A stretch of DNA of 64,000 nucleotides from Tausonia pullulans (lineage: Eukaryota > Basidiomycota > Tremellomycetes > Cystofilobasidiales > Mrakiaceae). The stretch spans positions 62,001 through 126,000 of the forward strand of contig OX637631.1 of assembly GCA_951802195.1 (NCBI GenBank). The letters run 5' to 3'. The notes under the pieces were generated by a model, which did not search any database, had not been told where the DNA came from, and saw only the letters and a list, made by a program, of their open reading frames with translations. Positions 21,006 through 31,666 of the stretch are shown here, piece after piece; the stretch's first letter is position 1, and each line of letters opens with the position of its first letter. The translations under genes were made by a program, and so were the position numbers.

Positions 21006-24000
21006 GGAAGGCGGTAGTGAAATGAGGGGCGGTGCCGATGAGAGAGAGGAAGGAGCGCCAGAAAGCGGAGGTGAAGGTCGATCCGCGATCCGAGGTGGTG
21101 TCTGTCTGATAACCGTGGTGCCGGACAACGTGGTCGAGGTACATCCGAGCGAGCTCGGGAGCCGCGAAGCCGGCTTCGCAGTACGGGACGAGACGAACCA
21201 TCTTGGTGAATCGATCGATGAAGACTTGAATGCAGTCGAGGCCGTCGGAGGTCGGGAGCTTGACGATGCCGTCCATGGAGATCATCGTCCAAGGGCGTGT
21301 CGGTGGCGGAAGCGGTTGGAGGAGGCCGAAGGGTGCGCGCCGATTTGTCTTGTTGCGGACACAAAGGTCGCAGCCGGAGGTGTAGGTCTGAACGAATGTA
21401 TGGTCGGAGGGGAAAGTGAACGAGCGTCGAAGAAGGTCGTGGGTCTTGCGAGCGCCAAGGTGCCCAGCGAGCCGAGGCTCGTGGCAGGCGCGGACGAGGC
21501 CGCGCGAGAGAAGGAGGTCCGTAGGGTGGAGCGAGAGGTCCTGGAGGGTCTGGAGGGTTTTAACGTTGTCGGAAGAGCGAGGGCGATTCGGATGACGGAG
21601 GAGGTCAATGAGGGGGGCGAGTGATGGGTCGGCGAGTTGTGCGGTGAGGAGACGAGGAAGGAGCTTGGGGCGAGGATCGAGGTCGGGAATGGGGTCCGGA
21701 GGTTCCGAGTCAATGGGTTCGAAGAGCGCAGGGATGTTGCCGATAGTATTGAAGGAAGTTTGATCGAGGGGAGCTTGGGCGAGGGGAGCGGCAGCGGCCG
21801 AAGGACGGGACCTGAGGTTGGCGGCAATGATGTACTGGTCGGGTTTGAGAAGGCGCCTGGGTGTCTGGTCCGAAGGGCGACTCCCCTCCGAAAGGTCCTG
21901 TCGCCTCGACAGGGCATCGGCGACGGTATTGCGTCCTCCAGGGCGGTAGATAACGACAAAGTTGAAGCCAGAGAGGAACTCGGCCCAGCGGGACTCACGG
22001 CGGGAGAGGGCTTTGGAGGTGGTAAAGTACTGGAGCGACTCGTGATCGGTGTAGATGGTGAGAGGTAATGGATGTCCTTCGCAGTAATGGCGCCACTCCT
22101 TGAGGCACTCGATGATCGCCAACATTTCCTTGTCGTGGACCTCGTAGTTGAGTTCGGCCGGGTTGAGTTTGCGCGAGTAGAAGGCGATCGGGCGGAGTGG
22201 TGAGCGCGGGGCGACGGCGCGTTGCGAGAGAACGCCGGCAACAGCGAAGTCGGATGAGTCTGTCTCGAGGACGAGGGGAAGCGAGGGATCGAAGACGGTG
22301 AGGACGGCAGACGAGGTGAACTTGGACTTGAGGGTCTCGAAAGCGGCGAGTTGATCCGGCCCGAAGTGGAAGGGGACGCCTTTCTTGAGGAGGGACGTAA
22401 TGGGGGCGACGACTTTTGAGAACCGGTGGACGAAACGGCGGTAGAAGTTGGCGAATCCGAGGAAGGACTGGATGTGTCTGACCGAAGTGGGTGCCGGCCA
22501 GTCTGCGACGGCTGAGATCTTGGAGGGATCCATCTTGATGCCTAGAGCGCTGACGATATAGCCGAGGAAATCGACCTCGTTCTGGTGGAAGGCGCACTTC
22601 TCCGGTTTGACCCAGAGGCGCGCTGTCAGGAGGCGCTCGAGGGCAGTGGCAACGTGTTGGCGATGTGTGTCGAGGGTGGGGGAAAATATGAGGATATCGT
22701 CTAAATAGACGATGACGGAGATGTCGAGGAGGTCGCGGAGGGTGTCGTTCATAAAGTGCTGGAATGTAGCTGGTGCGTTCGTCAGCCCAAAGGGCATAAC
22801 TTTGTACTCGAACAGCCCGTAGCGACAGCGGAAGGCAGTCTTCCATTCATCACCCGGGGCGATCCGAACGAGGTTGTAGGCGCCTCGGAGGTCGAGTTTG
22901 GTGAAGAACTTGGCAGTGGCCAGCCGGTCAAGGGATTCCGAGATGAGTGGGAGCGGGTACCGATTCTTGATGGTGATAGCGTTGAGACGGCGGTAGTCGA
23001 CGCAGAGGCGAAGAGATTTGTCCTTCTTCTTGACGAAAAGGATGGGAGCAGCGGCAGGTGACTTCGAGGGGACGATGAAACCTTTTGCGAGGTTCTCGTC
23101 GATGAATTCGCGAAGAGCGCCGAGCTCGACTGATGAGAGGCCGTAGATCGGACCGAAGGGTGGCTGCGCGTTGTCCTTGAGAGTGATGGCATGGTCGTAT
23201 GGCCGATGAGGGGGTAGTTCCGAGGCTGAGGACTTTTCGAAAACCTTGAGGTAGGCGTGGTACTCCGGTGGGACGATGGCGGGAACGTCGACCTCCGAGG
23301 GCGAAGGTTCGCGGTCCGGGGGGTCGAGCGGGTCCGTAGGCGGGATAACGGGGGAGGACTTGGGTGGGAACGATGGCTTTGGCGAGGACGAGGACTTGGG
23401 TGAGAACGCGGGCTTGGGCGAGGACGACGGCTTGGGCGAGGACGAGGGCGATGAAGCCTCGTTGAAAGACGATGGTGGGACTTGACTGAGGGGTTTGGCT
23501 ATGGTGGGGGTTTCTCGTGAGAGGCAGGAGCTCCGGCAGTACTGCGAATCGAAGACGAGGTGATGCGCTGGCCAGTCGATCGAGGGATTGTGTCGTTTGA
23601 GCCAGGGAATACCGAGGATGATCGGATAGTGGCCAAGGGAGGTGACGTCGGAAGAGAGGGATTCGGTGTGTCGATGCCTAGGGACGGTGAGGGCCAGGGG
23701 AGAGGTGTGATGCGTGACGGCTCCCGATGCGATCGGGCGACCGTCGACGACCTCGAGGGCGCGAGGGGCGTTCTTTACCACGAGTGGAACCGAGTGCTTA
23801 TCGACAAGGGACGAGTCGATAAAGTTGGATGTGGCACCGCTGTCGAGCAGTGCGTATGTGTCGAAGGAGGTGGATCCGAAGGCGATGGAGAGGGGTAAGA
23901 CGACGTGATCTTCCTCATGAAAGGAAGCCGTGGGGATGTCGTCGGTGGAAAGGCAATGGAATGGGTTGGAGGGTAGTGAAAAACGATCGACCAGTGAGAG

Positions 24001-25340
24001 CATGGGAGGACTGTGAGCCGATATCTGGGTGTGGATGGACAAAGAGTAAAGAAGGGGGGGGTTCAGAAATATTGTCGAAAAGCGAGGGGCCGTTGGCAGA
24101 CGAAGGCGAACCCGTCGGGTCGGACGGGTCGGCTAGTCACACCGAGTCTTGATCGTTGATATTCTCCTTGATGGTGGCTGAACGAGGGACGTCATTGGCG
24201 GTATTGGTGGCCGAGATAGCCGAGATATTGAAGAATCGACGAGGAGCGATGGGACAGTTGATAACTCGGTGGTCCTTGCTGGCGCAGTATAGGCAGAGGC
24301 CGTCGCGTCGGCGGCGCTCCCTTTCCGCGTCAGAGAGGGGGCCACGAGGCCGAGAGGTGGCGTCGACCTCCATGGGGACGGGGCCAGAGAATGGGGCTGA
24401 GGTGCTGGTCACGGGTACGAACGGGAACAAGGTACGGCGAGCGGGAGGGACGACTGAGGCGACGGTCGGACGGCTGACGTTGCGGGGTGCATGAGCGTGA
24501 CGAAAGTCGGTGAGGGCGTTGTCCCATTCGATGGCGGCGTCGATAAGATCGTCGAGGTTGGCATAGTTTTGAGCGCGGACGAGACGTTCCTTGACATCAA
24601 GCTTGAGACCGTCGAAGAAGTTAAAACGATGGTACTGATCGCCAAAGTCAAGGAGGAGCTTGTGGCGTTTGTACTCGAAGGCGTAGATGGAAACTGTGGT
24701 CGTTTGACGAAGATCCTTGAGGGCGCGCCGAGCGGTTTCGACGCGGTCGATTTCTCCGAAGTCTTTGAGGAGGCGGGCCCGGAAACGTGGCCAGGTGTCG
24801 AACCAGTCCGGACGGTCGGAATCATCGACGAGGAGGTAAGGGCGGACCCAGTTGAAAGCGTCATCCGTAAGGAGTGAGATCGCGTATTGAATCCTCATGT
24901 CGTCAGTTCCGAGGGACACGGGTTGCAGGCGAAAAATGTTATCAAGCTTGAGGACGAAGGTCTCCGAATCTGATCTTTTCCCACTGAAGGCGTGGGGAGC
25001 AGGGCCATGGTAGTCCTTGACTTCGGGGTGCGAGGTAGTAATCTGTGTCTGTTGTTGTTGGTGTCGGAGTTTTTTAAGAGCGGTCCTTAGGCGTTCAACT
25101 TGCTGTCTTGCAAGAGCAAGTTCGGTGACGATTTGAGGGTCTGCGTTGGGATTATCCATGTTAGCTAGGACAGTGTCGAGGTTGAGACCACTAGGAGCGA
25201 GCGGGTGACACACGGTGACTCTGACTGATGTTAGGATTGGCCCAAGGGTCAAGGGCTGAGGAGGATGAGTGAGGGGAGGGGCGTCGATGGAACAGTAGAC
25301 TGAAGAGCTGGTAGTGACACAGGCTCGCTTGGGGTCTTGG

Positions 25341-25700
25341 TGTTAGGATTGGCCCAAGGGTCAAGGGCTGAGGATGACGGGTGCTAAGGGGAGGGCGTGT
25401 GTGGAATAGTAGACTGAAGTGCGGGCAGTGACACAGGCTCGCTTCGATGTCTTGGGCAAATTTGTCGAATCCAAATGGTAGTCAGAGTGTAGAACAAATT
25501 GTACGATGAACTGAGTGTCTTATGGACTAAGGGTGAGAAAACAAAGAGTGTGTGACAGTGTGGCTGAAGAGAGGCTAAAAATATGGAAGCTGAGCAATTA
25601 AGGGCGATGCTACACAGACGAGGAGCCGAGGTGGCGGGTCCGCGAGATTCTGCAGCCACATAAGCACAGAGCCTATGTAGTGAACCGTAAGATCCTGACA
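25341..25700 (-). repeat. LTR of gypsy B, left end (3' LTR)
   Basis: 360 bp, TGTTAGGATTGG...ATCCTGACA on the + strand. It reads the same as the copy at 31052-31411, base by base as far as I checked by eye. Confidence 0.93.
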
Positions 25701-25750
25701 GGAGCCCCCGGCTAAGGCCCGAACTCCTGAGAGGGCAAAGGACCTGAGAG

Positions 25751-28700
25751 CTAGGGGTTACGGCGACGAGGACGGCGAGAAGGACGACGGATTATTCGAC
25801 GCGATGGCTTGGGAAGATCAGGATGGGCGCGGTGGAAGGCTTTGAGGAGGCGAAGATGAGCAACGTGATCGTACGGCTCCCATGTGTCCTCCTCGTCGCG
25901 ATAGCCTTGCCAGTGAACGAGGTAGAAGTGCTTGCCGTCGCGGACGTCCATCTTGATGATGCGTTCGACGACGTACAGCTCTGGGTCGGCGGCGTTGACT
26001 GGAGACGCGGCAGGCTGGTGTTGACCGGGGTGTCCGGGGGCGTGTGGCAAGAGGAGCGAGGCGTGGAAGACAGGATGGACCGGGACTGTGGGAGGCAAGT
26101 CGAGCTCGAAGGAGATGTCCGAGAGTACACGGAGGATCCGGAACGGGCCGAGGTGTTTGACATCGAGTTTGAGCGAAGGCCGATCGGTGGTAATGTTGCG
26201 ACGGTTGAGCCAGACGAGATCACCAGCCTTGAAGATCGGAGGGGGAGGATCCTTGCCGTCTTCCCCTGGAAAGGTGGTAGGACGACGGGACTGATCAGCG
26301 AAGGTCTTGTAAGAGCGTTGGGCAGCGAGGATGTGTTCTCGGATCTCGGTATGAAGAGCGCGAAGCTTGGCAACTGTGGCATCGGCGGCGGGATTGTGCG
26401 AGGTAGAGGCGGCGAGGAGGTCAGATGACGAGAGAGGATGGAACCCGTGGTTGGCGAAGAAAGGCGTGTGCTGGGTGGCGACCGCTAGCGAGTTGTTGAG
26501 AGCGAACTCGCAGGAGGGAAGGAGCGAGACCCAGTCGTCTTGATGGTGGTTGCAGAAGATCCGAAGGAAGGTCTCGACGACGGCATTAGCACGCTCGGTT
26601 TGGCCGTTGGCCGCGGGGTGGAAGGCGGTAGTGAAATGAGGGGCAGTGCCGATGAGAGAGAGGAAAGATCGCCAGAAAGCGGAGGTGAAGGTCGATCCGC
26701 GATCCGAGGTGATGTCTGTCTGGAAACCGTGGTGCCGGACAACGTGGTCGAGGTACATCCGAGCGAGCTCGGGAGCCGCGAAACCGGCTTCACAGTACGG
26801 GACGAGACGAACCATCTTGGTGAATCGATCGATGAAAACTTGAATGCAGTCGAGGCCGTCGGAGGTTGGGAGCTTGACGATGCCGTCCATGGAGATCATC
26901 GTCCAAGGGCGTGTCGGTGGCGGAAGCGGTTGGAGGAGGCCGAAGGGTGCGCGCCGATTTGTCTTGTTGCGGACGCAAAGGTCGCAGCCGGAGGTGTAGG
27001 TCTGAACGAACGTGTAATCAGAGGGGAAAGTGAACGAGCGTCGAAGAAGGTCGTGGGTCTTGCGAGCGCCAAGGTGCCCAGCGAGGCGAGGCTCGTGGCA
27101 GGCGCGGACGAGGTCGAGGCGTAGCTGGTGATCGTCCGGAACGAGGACGAGGCCGCGCGAGAGAAGGAGGTCTGTAGGGTGGAGCGAGAGACCCTGGAGA
27201 GCCTTGACATCGTCGGGAGAGCGAGGGCGATTCGGATGACGGAGGAGGTCAATGAGGGGGGCGAGTGATGGGTCGGCGAGTTGTGCGGTGAGAAGACGAG
27301 GAAGGAGCTTGGGGCGAGGATCGAGGTCGGGAATGGGTTCCGGAGGTTCCGAGTCAATGGGTTCGAAGAGCGCAGGGATGTTGCCGATAGTATTGAAGGA
27401 AGTTTGATCGAGGGGAGCTTGATTGAGGGGAGCGGCAGCGGCCGAAGGACGGGACCTGAGGTTGGCGGCAATGATGTACTGGTCGGGTTTGAGAAGGCGT
27501 CTGGGTGTCTGGTCCGAAGGGCGACTCCCCTCCGAAAGGTCCTGTCGCCTCGACAGGGCATCGGCGACGGTATTGCGTCCTCCAGGGCGGTAGATAACGA
27601 CAAAGTTGAAACCAGAGAGGAACTCGGCCCAGCGGGACTCACGGCGGGAGAGGGCTTTGGAGGTGGTAAAGTACTGGAGCGACTCGTGATCGGTGTAGAT
27701 GGTGAGAGGTGATGGGTGTCCTTCGCAGTAATGGCGCCACTCCTTGAGGCACTCGATGATCGCCAACATTTCCTTGTCGTGGATCTCGTAGTTGAGTTCG
27801 GCCGGGTTGAGCTTGCGCGAGTAGAAGGCGATCGGGCGGAGTGGCGAGCGAAGGGCAACGGCGCGTTGCGAGAGGACGCCGGCAACGGCGAAATCGGATG
27901 AGTCCGTCTCGAGGACGAGGGGAAGCGAGGGATCGAAGACGGTGAGGACGGCAGACGAGGTGAACTTGGACTTGAGGGTCTTGAAAGCGGCGAGTTGATC
28001 CGGTCCGAAGTGGAAGGGGACACCTTTCTTGAGGAGGGACGTAATGGGAGCGACGACTTTTGAGAACCGGTGGACGAAACGGCGGTAGAAGTTGGCAAAT
28101 CCGAGGAAGGACTGGATGTGTCTGACCGAGGTGGGTACCGGCCAGTCTGTGACGGCTGAGATCTTGGAGGGATCCATCTTGATGCCTTGAGCGCCGACGA
28201 TGTAGCCGAGGAAATCGACCTCGTCCTGGTGGAAGGCGCACTTCTCCGGCTTGACCCAGAGGCGCGCTGTCAGGAGGCGCTCGAGGACAGTGGCAACGTG
28301 TTGGCGATGTGTGTCGAGGGTGGGGGAAAATATGAGGATATCGTCTAGATAGACGATGACGGAGATGTCGAGGAGGTCGCGGAGAGTGTCGTTCATAAAG
28401 TGCTGGAATGTGGCTGGTGCGTTCGTCAGCCCAAAGGGCATAACTTTGTACTCGAACAGCCCGTAGCGACAGCGGAAGGCAGTCTTCCATTCATCACCCG
28501 GGGCGATCCGAACGAGGTTGTAGGCGCCTCGAAGGTCGAGTTTGGTGAAGAACTTGGCAGTGGCCAGCCGGTCAAGGGATTCCGAGATGAGTGGAAGCGG
28601 GTACCGATTCTTGATGGTGATAGCGTTGAGACGGCGGTAGTCGACGCAGAGGCGAAGAGATTTGTCCTTCTTCTTGACGAAAAGGATGGGAGCAGCGGCA

Positions 28701-29824
28701 GGTGACTTCGAGGGGACGATGAAACCTTTGGCGAGGTTCTCGTCGATGAATTCGCGAAGAGCGCCGAGCTCGACTGATGAGAGGCCGTAGATCGGACCGA
28801 AGGGTGGCTGCGTGTTGTCCTTAAGAGTGATGGCATGGTCGTATGGCCGATGAGGGGGAAGTTCCGAGGCTGAGGACTTCTCGAAAACCTTGAGGTAGGC
28901 GTGATACTCCGGTGGGACGATGGCGGGTACATTAATCTCCGGGGGTGAAGGCTCACGGTCCGGGGGGTCAAGCGGGTCCGTAGGCGGGATAACAGAGAAG
29001 TAAGGCGAAGACCGGGTGGCGGAGATGACGGCAGGGAGGAGCGATCGGTGGCTGACTGGCGAGGACGAGGACTTGAACTTGAACCTGAGCGAGGACGAGG
29101 ACTTGGGCGAGGACGAGGGCTTGGGCGAGAACGAGGGCTTGGGCGAGGACGAGGGCTTGGGCGAGGGCTTGGGCGAGGACGAGGACTTGAACTTGAACCT
29201 GAGCGAGGACGAGGACTTGGGCGAGGACGAGGGCTTGGGCGAGGACAAGGACAAGGGCGGGGACGAGGGCGATGAAGCCTCGTTGAAAGACGATGGTGGG
29301 ACTTGACTGAGGGGTTTGGCTAGGGTGGGAGTTTCTCGTGAGAGGCAGGAGCTCCGGCAGTACTGCGAATCGAAAACGAGGTAATGCGCTGGCCAGTCGA
29401 TCGAGGGATTGTGTCGTTTGAGCCAGGGAATACCGAGGATGATCGGATAGTGGCCAAGGGAGGTGACGTCGAAAGAGAGGGATTCGGTGTGTCGATGCCT
29501 AGGTACGGTGAGGGCCAGGGGAGAGGTGTGATGCGTGACGGCTCCCGATGCGATCGGGCGACCGTCGACGACCTCGAGGGCGCGAGGGGCGTTCTTTACC
29601 ACGAGTGGAACCGAATGCTTGTCGACGAGGGACGAGTCGATGAAGTTGGATGTGGCACCGCTGTCGATCAGTGCGTATGTGTCGAAGGAGGTGGATCCGA
29701 AGGCGATGGAGAGGGGCAGGACGACGTGATCTTCCTCATGAAAGGAAGCCGTGGGGATGTCGTCGGTGGAAAGGCAATGGAATGGGTTAGAGGGTAGCGA
29801 AAAACGGTCGACCGGGGGGAGCAT
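25751..29824 (-). CDS. Gypsy B Pol with chromodomain
   Basis: A 1357-residue open frame. Order: aspartic protease (ALIDSGATSNFIDSSLV), a variable Ser-Pro-Lys repeat linker, reverse transcriptase (PYDHAITLKD ... LRLCVDYRRLN ... VIVYLDDILIFSPTLD), RNase H (FYSRKLNPAELNYEIHDKEMLAI), integrase with an HHCC zinc region (GHLGARKTHDLL ... CDLCVRNK) and the catalytic core (SMDGIVKLPTSDGLDCIQVFID ... SDRGSTFTS ... AANGQTERANAVVE), and the C-terminal chromodomain. The order PR-RT-RH-IN defines Ty3/gypsy. Confidence 0.92.
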   Translation of the reverse strand: MLPPVDRFSLPSNPFHCLSTDDIPTASFHEEDHVVLPLSIAFGSTSFDTYALIDSGATSNFIDSSLVDKHSVPLVVKNAPRALEVVDGRPIASGAVTHHTSPLALTVPRHRHTESLSFDVTSLGHYPIILGIPWLKRHNPSIDWPAHYLVFDSQYCRSSCLSRETPTLAKPLSQVPPSSFNEASSPSSPPLSLSSPKPSSSPKSSSSLRFKFKSSSSPKPSPKPSSSPKPSFSPKPSSSPKSSSSLRFKFKSSSSPVSHRSLLPAVISATRSSPYFSVIPPTDPLDPPDREPSPPEINVPAIVPPEYHAYLKVFEKSSASELPPHRPYDHAITLKDNTQPPFGPIYGLSSVELGALREFIDENLAKGFIVPSKSPAAAPILFVKKKDKSLRLCVDYRRLNAITIKNRYPLPLISESLDRLATAKFFTKLDLRGAYNLVRIAPGDEWKTAFRCRYGLFEYKVMPFGLTNAPATFQHFMNDTLRDLLDISVIVYLDDILIFSPTLDTHRQHVATVLERLLTARLWVKPEKCAFHQDEVDFLGYIVGAQGIKMDPSKISAVTDWPVPTSVRHIQSFLGFANFYRRFVHRFSKVVAPITSLLKKGVPFHFGPDQLAAFKTLKSKFTSSAVLTVFDPSLPLVLETDSSDFAVAGVLSQRAVALRSPLRPIAFYSRKLNPAELNYEIHDKEMLAIIECLKEWRHYCEGHPSPLTIYTDHESLQYFTTSKALSRRESRWAEFLSGFNFVVIYRPGGRNTVADALSRRQDLSEGSRPSDQTPRRLLKPDQYIIAANLRSRPSAAAAPLNQAPLDQTSFNTIGNIPALFEPIDSEPPEPIPDLDPRPKLLPRLLTAQLADPSLAPLIDLLRHPNRPRSPDDVKALQGLSLHPTDLLLSRGLVLVPDDHQLRLDLVRACHEPRLAGHLGARKTHDLLRRSFTFPSDYTFVQTYTSGCDLCVRNKTNRRAPFGLLQPLPPPTRPWTMISMDGIVKLPTSDGLDCIQVFIDRFTKMVRLVPYCEAGFAAPELARMYLDHVVRHHGFQTDITSDRGSTFTSAFWRSFLSLIGTAPHFTTAFHPAANGQTERANAVVETFLRIFCNHHQDDWVSLLPSCEFALNNSLAVATQHTPFFANHGFHPLSSSDLLAASTSHNPAADATVAKLRALHTEIREHILAAQRSYKTFADQSRRPTTFPGEDGKDPPPPIFKAGDLVWLNRRNITTDRPSLKLDVKHLGPFRILRVLSDISFELDLPPTVPVHPVFHASLLLPHAPGHPGQHQPAASPVNAADPELYVVERIIKMDVRDGKHFYLVHWQGYRDEEDTWEPYDHVAHLRLLKAFHRAHPDLPKPSRRIIRRPSRRPRRRNP
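29046..29275 (-). repeat. Tandem Ser-Pro-Lys coding repeat in the gypsy B Pol linker
   Basis: Imperfect tandem units of about 12-18 bp (GGGCGAGGACGAGGGCTT type on the + strand) encode repeated SSPKPS and, twice, SSSLRFKFKSSSS. The same linker is shorter in copies A (near 23370-23450 and 45600-45690), so the tract has changed in unit number between relatives. Coding, in frame with protease and RT. Confidence 0.85.
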
Positions 29825-29956
29825 GGGAGGACCGCGAAGTGATTCTTTGGTGTTTTGAATAAAAAAGGAGTAAAGAGGGGGTCCAGAAACGTTGTCGAAA
29901 AGCGAGGGGCCGTTGGCAGACGAAGGCGAACCCGTCGGGTCGGACGGGTCGGCTAG

Positions 29957-30982
29957 TCACGCTGAGTCTTGATCGTTGATAATCTCCTTGATTGTGGCTG
30001 AACGAGGGACGCCATTGGCGGTATTGGTGGCCGAGATAGCCGAGATATTGAAGAATCGACGAGGAGCGATGGGACAGTTGATAACTCGGTGGTCCTTGCT
30101 GGCGCAGTATAGGCAGAGGCCGTCGCGTCGGCGGCGCTCCCTTTCCGCGTCGGAGAGGGGGCCACGAGGCCGAGAGGTGGCGTCGACCTCCATGGGGACG
30201 GGGCCGGATGATGAGGCTGAGGTGTTGGTCACGGGTACGAACGGGAAGAAGGTACGACGAGCGGGAGGGACGACTGTGGCGACGGTTGGACGGCTGACGT
30301 TGCGGGGTGCATGAGCGTGGCGAAAGTCGGTGAGGGCGTTGTCCCATTCGATGGCGGCGTCGATAAGATCGTCGAGGTTGGCATAGTTTTGAGCACGGAC
30401 GAGACGTTCCTTGACATCAAGCTTAAGACCGTCGAAGAAGTTAAAACGATGATACTGATCGCCAAAGTCAAGGAGGAGTTTGTGGCGTCTGTACTCGAAG
30501 GCGTAGATGGAAACTGTGGTCGTTTGACGAAGATCCTTGAGAGCGCGCCGAGCGGTTTCGACGCGGTCGATTTCTCCGAAGTCTTTGAGGAGGCGGGCCC
30601 TGAAACGTGGCCAGGTGTCGAACCAGTCCGGACGGTCGGAATCATCGACGAGGAGGTAAGGGCGGACCCAGTTGAAAGCGTCATCCGTAAGGAGTGAGAT
30701 CGCGTATTGAATCCTCATGTCGTCCGTTCCGAGGGACACGGGTTGCAGGCGAAAAATGTTATCAAGCTTGAGGACGAAGGTCTCCGATTCTGATCTCTTG
30801 CCACTGAAGGCGTGGGGAGTAGGTCCGTGGTAGTCTTTGACTTCGGGATGCGAGGTGATAACCTCTGTCTGTTGTTGTTGTTGTTGTCGGAGATTTTTAA
30901 GGGCGGTCCTTAGACGGTCAACTTGCTGTCTTGCAAGAGCAAGTTCGGTAACGATTCGAGGGTCTGCGTTGGGATTATCCAT
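29957..30982 (-). CDS. Gypsy B Gag
   Basis: About 341 residues from MDNPNADPRIVTELALA. A helical capsid-like part (FRLQPVSLGTDDMRIQYAISLLTDDAFNWVRPYL, then the conserved gag region with DWFDTWPRFRARLLKDFGE) is followed by a single CCHC zinc knuckle (CLYCASKDHRVINC). A small Gln repeat near the N terminus is longer here than in copies A. Frame open throughout. Confidence 0.88.
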   Translation of the reverse strand: MDNPNADPRIVTELALARQQVDRLRTALKNLRQQQQQQTEVITSHPEVKDYHGPTPHAFSGKRSESETFVLKLDNIFRLQPVSLGTDDMRIQYAISLLTDDAFNWVRPYLLVDDSDRPDWFDTWPRFRARLLKDFGEIDRVETARRALKDLRQTTTVSIYAFEYRRHKLLLDFGDQYHRFNFFDGLKLDVKERLVRAQNYANLDDLIDAAIEWDNALTDFRHAHAPRNVSRPTVATVVPPARRTFFPFVPVTNTSASSSGPVPMEVDATSRPRGPLSDAERERRRRDGLCLYCASKDHRVINCPIAPRRFFNISAISATNTANGVPRSATIKEIINDQDSA

Positions 30983-31051
30983 GTTGGCTAGGACAGTGTC
31001 GAGGTGGAGACCACTAGGAGCGAGCGGGTGACAGACGGTGACTCTGACTGA

Positions 31052-31411
31052 TGTTAGGATTGGCCCAAGGGTCAAGGGCTGAGGATGACGGGTGCTAAGG
31101 GGAGGGCGTGTGTGGAATAGTAGACTGAAGTGCGGGCAGTGACACAGGCTCGCTTCGATGTCTTGGGCAAATTTGTCGAATCCAAATGGTAGTCAGAGTG
31201 TAGAACAAATTGTACGATGAACTGAGTGTCTTATGGACTAAGGGTGAGAAAACAAAGAGTGTGTGACAGTGTGGCTGAAGAGAGGCTAAAAATATGGAAG
31301 CTGAGCAATTAAGGGCGATGCTACACAGACGAGGAGCCGAGGTGGCGGGTCCGCGAGATTCTGCAGCCACATAAGCACAGAGCCTATGTAGTGAACCGTA
31401 AGATCCTGACA
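31052..31411 (-). repeat. LTR of gypsy B, right end (5' LTR)
   Basis: 360 bp, same ends and sequence as the LTR at 25341. It is followed directly by the CTTGG duplication and then by the rest of the older LTR. Confidence 0.93.
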
Positions 31412-31666
31412 CTTGGGCAGGTTTATCGTATCCAAATGATAGTCAGAGTGTAGAACAAAGGGTACGATGAACTAAGCGTCTTATGGACTAAAGGGAAATA
31501 AACAAAGAGTGCGGGACAGTGTGGCTGAAGAGTGACCGAAGGTGCGGGAGCCAAGTAAGTAAGGGGGATCGATGTACGCAAGCGCGGAGCCAAGGTGGCG
31601 GGTCCGCGAGAACCTGACAGCAACATAGGCGCGGAGCCCATGTGATAAATCTGTGAGATCCTGACA

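Larger units (their letters stand above)
25341..31411 (-). mobile_element. Ty3/gypsy chromovirus copy B, complete, nested in the LTR of copy A-left
   Basis: A 6071-bp reverse-strand element with 360-bp LTRs at both ends that I read as identical, and a 5-bp target duplication CTTGG at 25336-25340 and 31412-31416. Long gag and pol frames fill the interior. The pol product ends in a chromodomain (YVVERIIKMDVRDGKHFYLVHWQGYRDEEDTWEPYD), which places it among the chromoviruses. It looks whole and is the youngest datable insertion in the window. The target was the LTR of copy A-left: removing B and one CTTGG restores an LTR matching that of A-right at 43458-43819. Confidence 0.95.
20650..31666 (-). 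mobile_element. Ty3/gypsy chromovirus copy A-left (host of nested copy B)
   Basis: A reverse-strand Ty3/gypsy element. Its left LTR is 20650-21005; its right LTR (362 bp) is 25229-25340 plus 31417-31666, split by the insertion of copy B. Between them are gag (24137-25160) and a pol frame (20977-24042). Gag and pol text is nearly identical to that of A-right on the other strand. Gag carries a CCHC knuckle (CLYCASKDHRVINC). Pol has protease (LLDSGATSNFID), RT (IVYLDDILIFS), RNase H and integrase parts. It is broken, with about one break relative to its twin. The outer LTR is about 87 bp from the CDK11 stop. Confidence 0.9.

Noticed and set aside
29046-29275. Tandem units that at first look like a CRISPR-type or satellite array
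   Set aside because: Units are imperfect, lack unique spacers, and lie in frame within the gypsy Pol linker.
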